Positions 31,681-40,169 of a DNA stretch of 64,000 nt are shown here, in pieces. Each line of letters starts with the position of its first letter. Position 1 is the first letter of the stretch. This DNA comes from an uncultured Anaerolineae bacterium (GTDB lineage Bacteria; Chloroflexota; Anaerolineae; Anaerolineales; Villigracilaceae): contig CAIQVH010000030.1 in assembly GCA_903875215.1 (NCBI GenBank), positions 124,001-188,000 of the forward strand. Direction: 5' to 3'. A program made the translations under genes and the position numbers. Under the pieces are notes generated by a model. That model was not told the DNA's origin, ran no database searches, and was given only the letters and a program-made list of their open reading frames with translations.

Positions 31681-32363
31681 ACGTTGTCATTCTCCAGCCT
31701 TCATACATACCCTGGCGTGGGTATTTTCACCAGATTTCCAAGGCTGACCTGTTCATTTTTTATGATGATGTTCAGTACGATAAACATGGCTGGCGCAATC
31801 GCAACCAAATCAAAACTGCCCAGGGCAAACAGTGGCTGACCATCCCCGTTCACAGTGGCGGGGCCATCGAAGGGCTGTTAATTAAGGATGCCAGAATCGA
31901 CTGGTCCAGGCCCTGGGCCAAAAACCATTGGAAGGCGCTGACCTTTGCCTACGCCAAAGCCCCTTATTTTCGCTCCTATGCCTCGCTATTGGAACTGTTT
32001 TTCGAGCGACAGGATACCCTGTTGGCGGATTTCACTATCGACTTTACCCTGGCCTTGACCCGCGAATTGGGCAACACCCATACCCGTTTCATGCGCTCCT
32101 CCGACATTCCCGGTATCGATGGGCAGAAGACTGATCGTTTGATCCAGATTCTAACCAAAGTCGGCACCACACATTACATCAGCGGCCCCTCTGCGCGCGA
32201 TTACATCGAGCCTGAAAAATTTGCCGCTGCCGGGATTACGCTTGAATACATGGTCTACAATTACCCTGAATATCCCCAACTCTATCCACCCTTCGATGGG
32301 CAGGTGAGTGTGCTTGATTTGTTATTTATGACCGGTTCTGAGGCACTGAAATTCATCGTTTGA
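31677..32363 (+). CDS. wbqC: WbqC family protein
   Basis: The 228-residue protein belongs to PF08889: the opening VVILQPSYIPWRGYFHQISK, then FYDDVQYDKHGWRNRNQIKT, and later TKVGTTHYISGPSARDYI. WbqC proteins are found in O-antigen clusters for 4-amino-4,6-dideoxy sugars and are thought to act on the amino sugar, though the reaction is not firmly known. The next gene is a WecE-type aminotransferase that makes such a sugar, which agrees well. The start is GTG, overlapping the previous stop. Confidence 0.85.
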   Translation: MNVVILQPSYIPWRGYFHQISKADLFIFYDDVQYDKHGWRNRNQIKTAQGKQWLTIPVHSGGAIEGLLIKDARIDWSRPWAKNHWKALTFAYAKAPYFRSYASLLELFFERQDTLLADFTIDFTLALTRELGNTHTRFMRSSDIPGIDGQKTDRLIQILTKVGTTHYISGPSARDYIEPEKFAAAGITLEYMVYNYPEYPQLYPPFDGQVSVLDLLFMTGSEALKFIV

Positions 32364-32379
32364 CGGAGGCCCTCTCTGT

Positions 32380-33525
32380 ATGCCCGAAAATCCCCTGCGT
32401 GTTGACTTTAATCGGCCTGCTCCGATTGGCAAAGAACTCGAATATATCGCCCAGGCGATTGCCAGTGGCCATATTTCCGGCGATGGGCAGTTCACCAAGA
32501 AAGTCCATGCTCTTTTGGAACAGGAATTGGGTGTCCGCAAGGCTCTCCTGACCACCAGCTGTACCCACGCGCTCGAGATGATGGCGATCCTGCTGGAGAT
32601 TGGCCCTGGCGACGAAGTGATTATCCCGGACTTTACGTTTGTCTCGACCGTCAACGCTTTCGTGCTGCGCGGCGCGCGGCCAGCCTTTGTCGACATCCGC
32701 CCCGATACTTTGAATCTTGACGAAACCAGACTCGAGGCGCTGATCACGCCCAAAACTAGGGCGATTGTCCCGGTGCATTATGCCGGCGTCGGCTGTGAGA
32801 TGGAAGCCATCATGGAAATTGCCAATCGCCATAACATCCCGGTTGTCGAGGATAATGCTCATGGGTTGTTTGGCAAATATAAGGGTAAATTTCTCGGCAC
32901 GTTCGGCTCGATGGCCTCGCAAAGTTTCCATGAAACGAAAAACTTTACCAGCGGCGAGGGTGGCGCGATTCTGATCAATGACGAACGCCTGGTCGAACGC
33001 GCGGAAATTATCCGTGAAAAAGGCACCAATCGCTCTCGTTTTTTCCGCGGCCAGGTTGATAAATACACCTGGGTTGATATCGGCTCCTCGTATCTGCCTT
33101 CAGATATTTTGTCGGCGTTCTTATATGGGCAGTTGGAGCAGCGCGAACGCATCCAGAACCATCGCAAGACGCTTTGGCACACATATGACTTGGCACTCAA
33201 GGATTGGGCGGTGAAAAACGGTGTGACCCTGCCGACCGTCCCGGGGCATACCGAGCAGGCCTATCATATGTATTACGTCCTGATGCCTGACCTCGAGACG
33301 CGCCAGCGCTTCATCATGACCCTGCGCGAGCAGGGCATTTACACCGTTTTCCATTACCTGCCCCTGCATCTTTCGGACATGGGCCGCGAGTTTGGCGGCC
33401 AGCCGGGAGATTGTCCCGTGACGGAAAGTGTCAGCGACCGGCTGGTGCGATTGCCGTTTCATAATCTGCTGACCGGCGTTGAGCAGGAACAGGTCATTGA
33501 AGCCGTGACGAACTTTATTTTTTAG
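32380..33525 (+). CDS. wecE: dTDP-4-amino-4,6-dideoxygalactose transaminase (WecE-type)
   Basis: This 381-residue PLP enzyme transfers an amino group from glutamate to dTDP-4-keto-6-deoxyglucose. Long blocks match WecE of E. coli: ASGHISGDGQFTKK, GDEVIIPDFTFVSTVNAFVL, IVPVHYAGVGCEMEAIM and REKGTNRSRFFRGQVDKYTW. The PLP lysine is in SFHETKNFTSGEGG. Its substrate would be supplied by the RmlB at 35625. GGAGG is 11 nt before the ATG. Confidence in family is high; the C4 epimer of the product is inferred from WecE. Confidence 0.88.
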   Translation: MPENPLRVDFNRPAPIGKELEYIAQAIASGHISGDGQFTKKVHALLEQELGVRKALLTTSCTHALEMMAILLEIGPGDEVIIPDFTFVSTVNAFVLRGARPAFVDIRPDTLNLDETRLEALITPKTRAIVPVHYAGVGCEMEAIMEIANRHNIPVVEDNAHGLFGKYKGKFLGTFGSMASQSFHETKNFTSGEGGAILINDERLVERAEIIREKGTNRSRFFRGQVDKYTWVDIGSSYLPSDILSAFLYGQLEQRERIQNHRKTLWHTYDLALKDWAVKNGVTLPTVPGHTEQAYHMYYVLMPDLETRQRFIMTLREQGIYTVFHYLPLHLSDMGREFGGQPGDCPVTESVSDRLVRLPFHNLLTGVEQEQVIEAVTNFIF

Positions 33526-33535
33526 GAAAGATGAC

Positions 33536-35605
33536 ATGCGTAATTACATCTCGCAAGCAATCCTGAAGTTTCTCGCCTCTGAGTGGAGCAAACCATTTGC
33601 CTTTCTGGTGGCACTTGGGATGGCCTTTGGTGTGTTGATCCCCAGCCTGGGAATTTATCAGGATGATTGGTTGTATGTCTATAATACATATGCACTGGGC
33701 ACCACGGGACTGGCCAACTTTGTTTATTATGATGGCGCACCTTTTGTGCTTTATATCAATCAGATATTATTCGCGGGTCTGGGGTTTACCCCGCTGACCT
33801 GGCATCTGGCTGCACTGGTGGCACGCTGGATGACTGTGATCATCTTCTGGTTGATTCTGCGCCGCTTGTGGCCGAATGCCCACCGCCAGAATTTTTTTGC
33901 CGCCCTGGTGTTTGCGCTCTACCCCTTTTTCACCCTTCAACCTTTGGCGTTCACTTACCTGCACATTTGGATCAACTATTTTTTCATGGGGCTCTCGCTT
34001 TATTTTATGGTGCGCTCTATTCAGGAACCAGGCAGGTTTTGGTTATGGACAGTGCTCTCTCTGGTCTTTGAAGCGATTACGATTTTATCGGTGGAATACT
34101 ATGCCGGTTATGAGTTTCTGCGTCCAGTCATTCTTTGGCTGGTGCTTACGCCGTCAGAAAAGGATTTGCGTGCGCGAACTATCAAAGCGCTCAAGCTGTG
34201 GCTTCCCTATCTTCTTGTGCTGGGTGCTTATATCTACTGGCGCTTTTTTATCTATGTTGTCCCGATCAAAAACCGGAATCAGCCAGTCATCATCGAAACC
34301 TTGCTACATAATCCGCTCCTGGGCATTTGGATGTTGCTCACCAACCTGATCCCGGACGTGGTGCTGGTGGTGGTTTCGTCTTGGTATAAACTCCTTGAAC
34401 CGGATTGGTTGGATTTCAATGTGCGAATCAATCAACTGGCCCTGGTTTTGGCGATTATTTCCGGGTCGTTGGCCTATCTTTATCTGATCAAGAGTCCTGA
34501 ATCCGAATCAGAAGGGCGCTCCGACAGCGCATGGTCGAAGCAGGCTTTTTGGTTGGGGTTGGCAATCGTTATTTTTGGTCTGATTCCGCCTTATGTTGGG
34601 GGGATTTTCTTAAACGAGAAAAATTCTCTGTGGAATAGTCGCTTTGGGCTGGCGCCTATGCTAGGGGCTGCGCTGATCGTGATTTCGCTGCTCGAAACGT
34701 TGGTTGTTTCCCGCCAGGCGCGCATCATTTTGTTGGCGATATTTGTGGGCTTGTCGGCTGGCTGGCATTTGCGGAATGCCAATGGCTTCCGCAAGGCCTG
34801 GGAAAAGGAAGTGAATTTTTTTCAGCAGTTGGCAGTCCGTGTCCCGGCTTTAGAACCCAATACGGCGCTGGTTGCCGAGGGCGAAGTGCTTTCGCTGATG
34901 GGCGATTATCCAACCGCCTACGCCATCAATACCCTTTATGCCAGCCGGGGTGAGGAGGAACAGGGCCGCATGAAGGCCTGGTTCTACGGCATTACAACAA
35001 ATTTCAGCAAGGATTACGAAGAATTTGTGCAGGGGATGACGTTGTTCACCCGTCATCGCTCGATGGTGTTTAAGGGAAATAGCCACGAGATTGTGCTTTT
35101 TACTTTCGAACCGGGTAATGGGCAGTGTTTGCATGTTCTTCGTCCGCAGGAGGCCGCTATCCGCAGCCTGTCTGACCGCCTACGCACGGTTAGTTCGTTT
35201 TCAGCTGTCAATCGGATTCAGGAAGGGAATGGTTTCAGCACTTTCCTGAGCAAGGAATTGGGCATTGAACCAGCTGATGATTGGTGCAATACCTACCAGC
35301 GCGCTGACCTGGCCCGCCAGGTTGGGAACTGGGAGGAAGTTATTGGTTTGTGGCAGGACGCCCAAAAAACCGGGCTCAAGCCGAATGATAATTTTGAATA
35401 TCTCCTTTTCCTGGAAGCCTTTTTGGTGACCAACCAACCCGAGCAGGCCCTGAAGCTTTCGGCGCTGGCGGCCAAATCGCCGCCCAGCATGCAGCCGACG
35501 GTTTGCGATGTCTGGGAACGGGTTTTGGACGCCTCCTCTCCGAGTGCCGAGTTGCTGGCGGCTTACCAGCAGGTGAAACAAGTCCTGAGTTGTTCAGGGA
35601 ATTAA
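33536..35605 (+). CDS. GT-C/GT39-like membrane protein with C-terminal soluble domain
   Basis: The 689-residue protein has about ten to twelve helices in the first 420 residues and an early acidic pair in GIYQDDWLYVYN, as in GT-C enzymes that use polyprenyl-linked sugars. The remaining 270 residues are soluble; the last 120 (NWEEVIGLWQDAQKTG, NQPEQALKLSALA) look like TPR-type helices. It may transfer or polymerise sugars on the outer face, but there is no direct evidence. AGGA lies 8 nt before the ATG, and the rmlB gene follows after 19 nt. Confidence 0.6.
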   Translation: MRNYISQAILKFLASEWSKPFAFLVALGMAFGVLIPSLGIYQDDWLYVYNTYALGTTGLANFVYYDGAPFVLYINQILFAGLGFTPLTWHLAALVARWMTVIIFWLILRRLWPNAHRQNFFAALVFALYPFFTLQPLAFTYLHIWINYFFMGLSLYFMVRSIQEPGRFWLWTVLSLVFEAITILSVEYYAGYEFLRPVILWLVLTPSEKDLRARTIKALKLWLPYLLVLGAYIYWRFFIYVVPIKNRNQPVIIETLLHNPLLGIWMLLTNLIPDVVLVVVSSWYKLLEPDWLDFNVRINQLALVLAIISGSLAYLYLIKSPESESEGRSDSAWSKQAFWLGLAIVIFGLIPPYVGGIFLNEKNSLWNSRFGLAPMLGAALIVISLLETLVVSRQARIILLAIFVGLSAGWHLRNANGFRKAWEKEVNFFQQLAVRVPALEPNTALVAEGEVLSLMGDYPTAYAINTLYASRGEEEQGRMKAWFYGITTNFSKDYEEFVQGMTLFTRHRSMVFKGNSHEIVLFTFEPGNGQCLHVLRPQEAAIRSLSDRLRTVSSFSAVNRIQEGNGFSTFLSKELGIEPADDWCNTYQRADLARQVGNWEEVIGLWQDAQKTGLKPNDNFEYLLFLEAFLVTNQPEQALKLSALAAKSPPSMQPTVCDVWERVLDASSPSAELLAAYQQVKQVLSCSGN

Positions 35606-35624
35606 TGTCATTAAGGGTGAGACC

Positions 35625-36686
35625 ATGAAGAATGTCCTTGTCACCGGGGGGGCGGGGTTTATTGGCGCCAATTTTGTCCGTTACCTGCTCAAGGCTGAGC
35701 CGGAAGCGCACGTCTACAACCTCGATGCGCTGACCTATGCCGGGTCGCTGGAAAATCTCAAGGAGCTGCCGGATGAGAAGCGTCATACCTTCATCCGGGG
35801 CGATATTTGCGATGGGGAGCTGGTGCTGCGTCTGCTTCGGGAACAGGCCATCGATACGGTCATCCATTTCGCGGCTGAGTCGCACGTCGACCGCTCGATC
35901 CACGGCCCGGCGGCTTTTGTCCAGACGAATGTGATCGGGACCTTCACCCTGCTCGACGCGGCGAAAACAGCCTGGGCAGAGAGCGGCGGGATGTCCGGGA
36001 GGAGATTCCACCACGTTTCCACCGATGAAGTCTTCGGGTCGCTGGCTGCCTCGGATCCAGCTTTCAGCGAGATGACGCCATACGATCCGCGTTCCCCCTA
36101 TTCGGCCAGTAAAGCCTCCTCCGATCACCTGGTGCGGGCCTATTTTCACACCTACGGCTTGCCGGTGACGATGACGAACTGCTCGAACAACTACGGGCCG
36201 TTCCAGTTTCCCGAAAAACTGATCCCGCTGATGGTGCTGAACGCCATCCAGGGCAAGGCGCTGCCGATTTATGGCGACGGCAGGCAGATCCGCGACTGGT
36301 TGTATGTCGAAGATCACTGCGAGGCGGTTTATCTGGTGGTCAAAAATGGTAAACTCGGAGAAACTTACAATGTTGGCGGTGGCAACCAGCCTTACAATAT
36401 CGATCTGGTCAAGGAAATTTGCTCCATTTTGGATGAATTGCGCCCGGCGCGCGCGCCGCACGCCAACCTGATGACGCATGTTCAAGACCGCCCCGGCCAC
36501 GACCGCCGCTACGCGATGGACATCACCAAAATCCGCCGCGAACTGGGCTGGAGGCCGCGCCACGACATCGAGAGCGGGATTCGCGCCACGGTGCAGTGGT
36601 ATCTCGACAACGCCGAATGGGTCAAATCGGTGCTCGGGCAGGATGGTTACAGCGCCTGGTTGGAGAAAAATTACGCAAAAAGGTAA
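35625..36686 (+). CDS. rmlB: dTDP-glucose 4,6-dehydratase
   Basis: This 353-residue extended short-chain dehydrogenase makes dTDP-4-keto-6-deoxyglucose. The NAD motif is VTGGAGFIGANFVRYLL. The active site has HVSTDEVFGSL (Thr-Asp-Glu) and YSASKASSDHLVRAY (Tyr and Lys). NNYGPFQFPEKLIPLM and YGDGRQIRDWLYVEDHC are family hallmarks. It supplies the WecE-type aminotransferase; the thymidylyltransferase RmlA is not in this window. Confidence 0.93.
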   Translation: MKNVLVTGGAGFIGANFVRYLLKAEPEAHVYNLDALTYAGSLENLKELPDEKRHTFIRGDICDGELVLRLLREQAIDTVIHFAAESHVDRSIHGPAAFVQTNVIGTFTLLDAAKTAWAESGGMSGRRFHHVSTDEVFGSLAASDPAFSEMTPYDPRSPYSASKASSDHLVRAYFHTYGLPVTMTNCSNNYGPFQFPEKLIPLMVLNAIQGKALPIYGDGRQIRDWLYVEDHCEAVYLVVKNGKLGETYNVGGGNQPYNIDLVKEICSILDELRPARAPHANLMTHVQDRPGHDRRYAMDITKIRRELGWRPRHDIESGIRATVQWYLDNAEWVKSVLGQDGYSAWLEKNYAKR

Positions 36687-36689
36687 AGT

Positions 36690-37637
36690 ATGACGAAAGC
36701 GCTTGATGTTGCCCTCGTTATCCCGGTCTTTAACGAAGCCGGAGTGATTGAAACCACCCACACGAAAATTATGGCGGTGATCGATGCCTTGCCGTATCAG
36801 TTTCGGATTTATTACGTGGATGATGGTTCTGCCGATGGAACCGCGGACTCGCTCGAGCAGCTCGCCGCGCAGGATGAGCGGGTAAAGCTTCTTAGCCTGA
36901 GCCGCAATTTCGGCCACCAGGCTGCGCTGACCGCCGGGCTGGAGGCTGCCGAGGGCGACGTGATCATCTCATTGGATGGCGATGGCCAGCATCCACCGGA
37001 AATGCTCCCGGAGATGATCAGGCTGGTCGAGCAGGGCTACGATATCGTCCAGGCCCAGCGCATTGAGGAGAATCATTCTTTCTCGTTTAAGCGCGCGACT
37101 TCAGAAGGGTTCTATTGGTTGATCAACCAGATCAGCGGCACGCACATCCAGCAGGGGGCGGCGGATTTCCGCGCTTTATCGCGCCAGGCGCTGGATGCGC
37201 TCAAAGCGATGCCCGAATATCATCGCTTTCTGCGCGGGATGATCGCCTGGATTGGGTATAAATCCGTGATTCTGCCCTATCACGAGCAAAAACGGCTGGC
37301 CGGGAAGTCGAAATATTCGCTCGGCAAAATGTTCCGGCTCGCCTCCGATGCGATTTTTTCGTTTTCGCTGATGCCGCTTTATATTGGCCTGAGCGTGGGC
37401 GGGCTTTTCCTGATCCTGGCGCTGGCGCAGATCGTTTATGTGCTCTTCATTTTCATCACCAAACCGGCCAATGTCTATATTGCCCCCGGCTGGAGTTCGC
37501 TGATGGCGATTTTGTTGATTGCCAGTGGGATCATCATGATCCTGCTGGGCTTTATCGGCGTCTATGTCGGCTATATCTTCCAACAGGTCAAAGGCCGGCC
37601 GGTCTATTTGCTCAAGAAGCAGGGCAGGCAACCATGA
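36690..37637 (+). CDS. GT2 polyisoprenyl-phosphate glycosyltransferase (GtrB-like)
   Basis: The 315-residue protein has YYVDDGSADGT and ISLDGDGQHPPEM, two C-terminal helices (IGLSVGGLFLILALAQIVYV, MAILLIASGIIMILLGFIGV) and GYIFQQVKGRPVYLL at the end. The pattern QGAADFRALSRQALDALKAM is typical of GtrB-like enzymes. It is a paralogue of the GT2 at 3387. It begins 3 nt after rmlB, and its stop overlaps the next ATG. Confidence 0.87.
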   Translation: MTKALDVALVIPVFNEAGVIETTHTKIMAVIDALPYQFRIYYVDDGSADGTADSLEQLAAQDERVKLLSLSRNFGHQAALTAGLEAAEGDVIISLDGDGQHPPEMLPEMIRLVEQGYDIVQAQRIEENHSFSFKRATSEGFYWLINQISGTHIQQGAADFRALSRQALDALKAMPEYHRFLRGMIAWIGYKSVILPYHEQKRLAGKSKYSLGKMFRLASDAIFSFSLMPLYIGLSVGGLFLILALAQIVYVLFIFITKPANVYIAPGWSSLMAILLIASGIIMILLGFIGVYVGYIFQQVKGRPVYLLKKQGRQP

Positions 37638-38275
37638 AAGCCCAACCTGTTTACAGCCTCACTTTGTTGCGCCATGGCGAATCGATTGGGAATGCGGAAA
37701 ATCGCTTCCAGGGGCAGGCGGATTATCCGCTCTCCGAAACAGGCCGCGCCCAGGCGCGGGCTTTGGCTGCGCGCTGGCAGGCTGAGGCGCTGACCTTCGA
37801 TGCGGTCATCTCCAGCCCGCTTAGCCGCGCGCTGGAAACAGCCCAAATTGTTGCCGCCGGAGTGGGCATTTCTTCCGTGGAAACGGATCCGCTCTGGATG
37901 GAACGCGATAACGGCAAGCGATCGGGCATGACCTGGGAGCAAGTTCAGCAGTATTACCCGGATCCGGAATTTTCCACGCCGTATGATTCGGTGGCTGAAA
38001 CGGGTGAGGGCGATTGGGCGCTGTATCTGCGTGGCGGGCAGGCGCTGCACAAGCTCTTGCAGCGCCCGCCCGGACGTTACCTGGTGGCTTCGCACGGCGC
38101 GATTTTGAATATGGTGCTCTATGCCATTTTGGGCATTACGCCACAGCCGAATTTTCAGGGCGCGCGCTTCCGGTTGGGAAATACGTCGTTTTCGACATTT
38201 TATTATTATCCACTCGCGCATCGCTGGCGGGTGGAAGTGATTGGGGATCGGGCGCACTGGCCGGGGAATGAGTAA
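37634..38275 (+). CDS. histidine phosphatase family protein
   Basis: The 213-residue protein has the phosphoacceptor motif LLRHGESIGNAENRF, then SSPLSRALETAQIV, and the second catalytic His in LVASHGAILNMVLY. This is the phosphoglycerate-mutase-like branch; the substrate could be a sugar phosphate, a cobalamin precursor or another phosphoester. It overlaps the GT2 by 4 nt and the next gene by 8 nt, so these three are translationally linked. Confidence 0.87.
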   Translation: MKAQPVYSLTLLRHGESIGNAENRFQGQADYPLSETGRAQARALAARWQAEALTFDAVISSPLSRALETAQIVAAGVGISSVETDPLWMERDNGKRSGMTWEQVQQYYPDPEFSTPYDSVAETGEGDWALYLRGGQALHKLLQRPPGRYLVASHGAILNMVLYAILGITPQPNFQGARFRLGNTSFSTFYYYPLAHRWRVEVIGDRAHWPGNE

Positions 38276-38846
38276 TCCGCTTCCGCAGGCTTTTTACTAC
38301 CGCCCAACGTTGACTGTGGCGCGGGAGTTGCTGGGCTGCCGCCTGGTGCGGATTCTGGAGGGCGAACGGCTCTCGGGCATTATCACCGAGACGGAAGGCT
38401 ACATCGGCGAGACGGATTTGGGCTGTCATGCCAGGGTGGGAAGAACACCGCGCACGCAGGTGATGTACGGGCCGGCGGGCCGGGCGTATGTCTATTTTAC
38501 TTATGGGATGCACTGGATGTTGAATGCCGTCACCGAGGCGGAAGGGTTCCCGGCGGCGGTGTTGATTCGTGCCATTGAAACGGAAGCAGGCCTCAGCGTG
38601 GTCGAGTCTCGCCGGAAAAATGTCGCAGCGCGGAATCTGACCAATGGTCCGGCCAAATTGACCCTGGCGTTCGGCATCGATTCCCAACAAAATAATATAG
38701 ACCTGACGAACAGTGACTCCGGGCTGTGGATCGAGCCGGGGGTTGTGATTCCTGACTCAAGCGTGACGATTGGCGCGCGTGTGGGTTTATATAGTGTGCC
38801 AGAGCCATGGAAGTCGATTCCGTGGCGTTTTCTGGCGAAACGCTAA
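38268..38846 (+). CDS. mpg: DNA-3-methyladenine glycosylase (AAG/MPG family)
   Basis: The 192-residue protein removes alkylated purines from DNA. Conserved parts are [37 protein letters not shown] with the catalytic Glu, [19 protein letters not shown], the VLIRAIE strand and [14 protein letters not shown]. Length is normal for bacterial members. The ATG at 38268 is used since homologues begin near SNPLPQAFY; the longer frame from 38241 would extend into the previous gene. Confidence 0.9.
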   Translation: MSNPLPQAFYYRPTLTVARELLGCRLVRILEGERLSGIITETEGYIGETDLGCHARVGRTPRTQVMYGPAGRAYVYFTYGMHWMLNAVTEAEGFPAAVLIRAIETEAGLSVVESRRKNVAARNLTNGPAKLTLAFGIDSQQNNIDLTNSDSGLWIEPGVVIPDSSVTIGARVGLYSVPEPWKSIPWRFLAKR

Positions 38847-38860
38847 CCAATGGAGGAACT

Positions 38861-39652
38861 ATGGGCCTTTTATCGGGTAAAAATGCTTTAATTTTTGGTC
38901 TCGCCAACGACAAGTCGATTGCCTGGGGCATTGCCCAGGCGTTTGCGCGGGAAGGCGCGACGTTGGGATTTTCGTATGCGGGCGAGATGCTCGAGAAGCG
39001 CGTCCGGCCGTTGGCCGCACAGTTGGGCGTCAATTTTGTCGAACAGTGCGATGTGGCCTCGGATGAGCAGATTGCGGCCGTGGCGGAGAGGGCTCGCGCG
39101 CATTTTGGCGAAATCGACATTCTGGTGCATTCGATTGGCTTTGCCAACAAGGATGAACTGCAGGGGCAGTTTTACAATACCAGCCGCGCCGGGTTCCACC
39201 TGGCGATGGATATCAGCGTGTTTTCTTTCGTGGCGCTGGCGAAGGCTTTTCAGCCGATCATGCGGCCCGGCGGCGCCTTGTTGACGTTGACCTATTATGG
39301 TTCGGTGAAAGTGGCGCCGAATTACAACATGATGGGCGTGGCCAAGGCCGCGCTCGAATCGTCTACCCGTTACCTGGCGCGCGATTTTGGCCCGCAGGGC
39401 ATCCGCGTCAATGCCATTTCTGCCGGGCCGCTGCGCACGCTGGCTGCCATGGGCGTGACCGGTTTCCGCGAGATGCACAAGAACTTTGCCGAGATGAATC
39501 CGATGCACGAGAATATCAGCATCGATGATGTTGGCAACGCGGCGGTTTACCTGTGCTCAAACTGGGCTGCTCACGTCACCGGCGAAATCCATTACGTGGA
39601 CAGCGGTTATAACATCATGGCCGCGCCTGAGCCGGAGAAAAAGGGCGAGTAA
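38861..39652 (+). CDS. fabI: enoyl-[acyl-carrier-protein] reductase FabI
   Basis: This 263-residue enzyme reduces enoyl-ACP in fatty-acid elongation. Features are [36 protein letters not shown], and the catalytic pair in [11 protein letters not shown] (Tyr and Lys with 6 residues between). [11 protein letters not shown] and [15 protein letters not shown] are family landmarks. GGAGG lies 5 nt before the ATG at 38861, so the longer frame from 38807 is rejected. A terminator follows 21 bp after the stop. Confidence 0.93.
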   Translation: MGLLSGKNALIFGLANDKSIAWGIAQAFAREGATLGFSYAGEMLEKRVRPLAAQLGVNFVEQCDVASDEQIAAVAERARAHFGEIDILVHSIGFANKDELQGQFYNTSRAGFHLAMDISVFSFVALAKAFQPIMRPGGALLTLTYYGSVKVAPNYNMMGVAKAALESSTRYLARDFGPQGIRVNAISAGPLRTLAAMGVTGFREMHKNFAEMNPMHENISIDDVGNAAVYLCSNWAAHVTGEIHYVDSGYNIMAAPEPEKKGE

Positions 39653-39673
39653 GCCCAAATTGCGTTACAATCG

Positions 39674-39698
39674 GGGCACGGGCAACCGTGCCCTTTTT
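39674..39698 (+). terminator. intrinsic terminator after fabI
   Basis: An 8-bp stem GGGCACGG/CCGTGCCC with a GCAA tetraloop is followed by TTTTT. It also lies in front of the bactofilin gene, so that gene may depend on read-through or on an unrecognised promoter. Confidence 0.85.
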
Positions 39699-39720
39699 GA
39701 TTTCAATCTCAGGTGAAAGC

Positions 39721-40161
39721 ATGTTCAAACGAAACAGTTCCTCCAACACCCAACCGCTCACTCCGCCGGTCGTCCAGGCTGTCGAACGCATCACCTCCGT
39801 ACTCGGCCCAGGGCTGATCTGGGAAGGGAAGATCAGCGGCAGCGGCGGCGTGCGCATTGAAGGCACCTTCGAAGGTCAGATCGGCCTGCGCGGGATGCTC
39901 GTCGTCGGCGAGAGCGGGCGCGTCACCTGCGAAAACATACGCGCCAGCACGGTCATCGTTGCCGGGGCGGTGCGCGGCAACATCACTACCCAAAAACTCG
40001 AAATCCGCACCTCGGGCCGTGTGTGGGGTGACGTGGTCACCACTTCCTTTGTCACCGAAGATGGCGCCTTCCTGCGCGGGCAAATGCGCATGGAAGAACA
40101 CGTCGATCTCGACCTGGGCCCCGAACCCGAAACCCCCGCCAGTTTTGAACCGCCTGTCTAG
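39721..40161 (+). CDS. bactofilin
   Basis: The 146-residue protein has the bactofilin core (PF04519) at about 25-125: GLIWEGKISGSGGVRIEGTF, GQIGLRGMLVVGESGRVTCE and IVAGAVRGNITTQKLEIRTS, a right-handed beta-helix with short turns. The ends are Pro/Ser-rich and disordered. Bactofilins polymerise without nucleotide and scaffold cell-wall or envelope processes. AGGTGA lies 5-6 nt before the ATG. The next gene follows after 8 nt. Confidence 0.9.
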   Translation: MFKRNSSSNTQPLTPPVVQAVERITSVLGPGLIWEGKISGSGGVRIEGTFEGQIGLRGMLVVGESGRVTCENIRASTVIVAGAVRGNITTQKLEIRTSGRVWGDVVTTSFVTEDGAFLRGQMRMEEHVDLDLGPEPETPASFEPPV

Positions 40162-40169
40162 CCTCTCCC

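Noticed and set aside
35376-36917. 513-codon open frame opposite rmlB and its neighbours
   Set aside because: It runs across three well-supported genes on the other strand, and its composition is that of a reverse-frame shadow.
39666-39671. TACAAT as a promoter for the bactofilin gene
   Set aside because: It lies directly before the fabI terminator hairpin, so a transcript from it would start inside the hairpin, and no -35 box is present.
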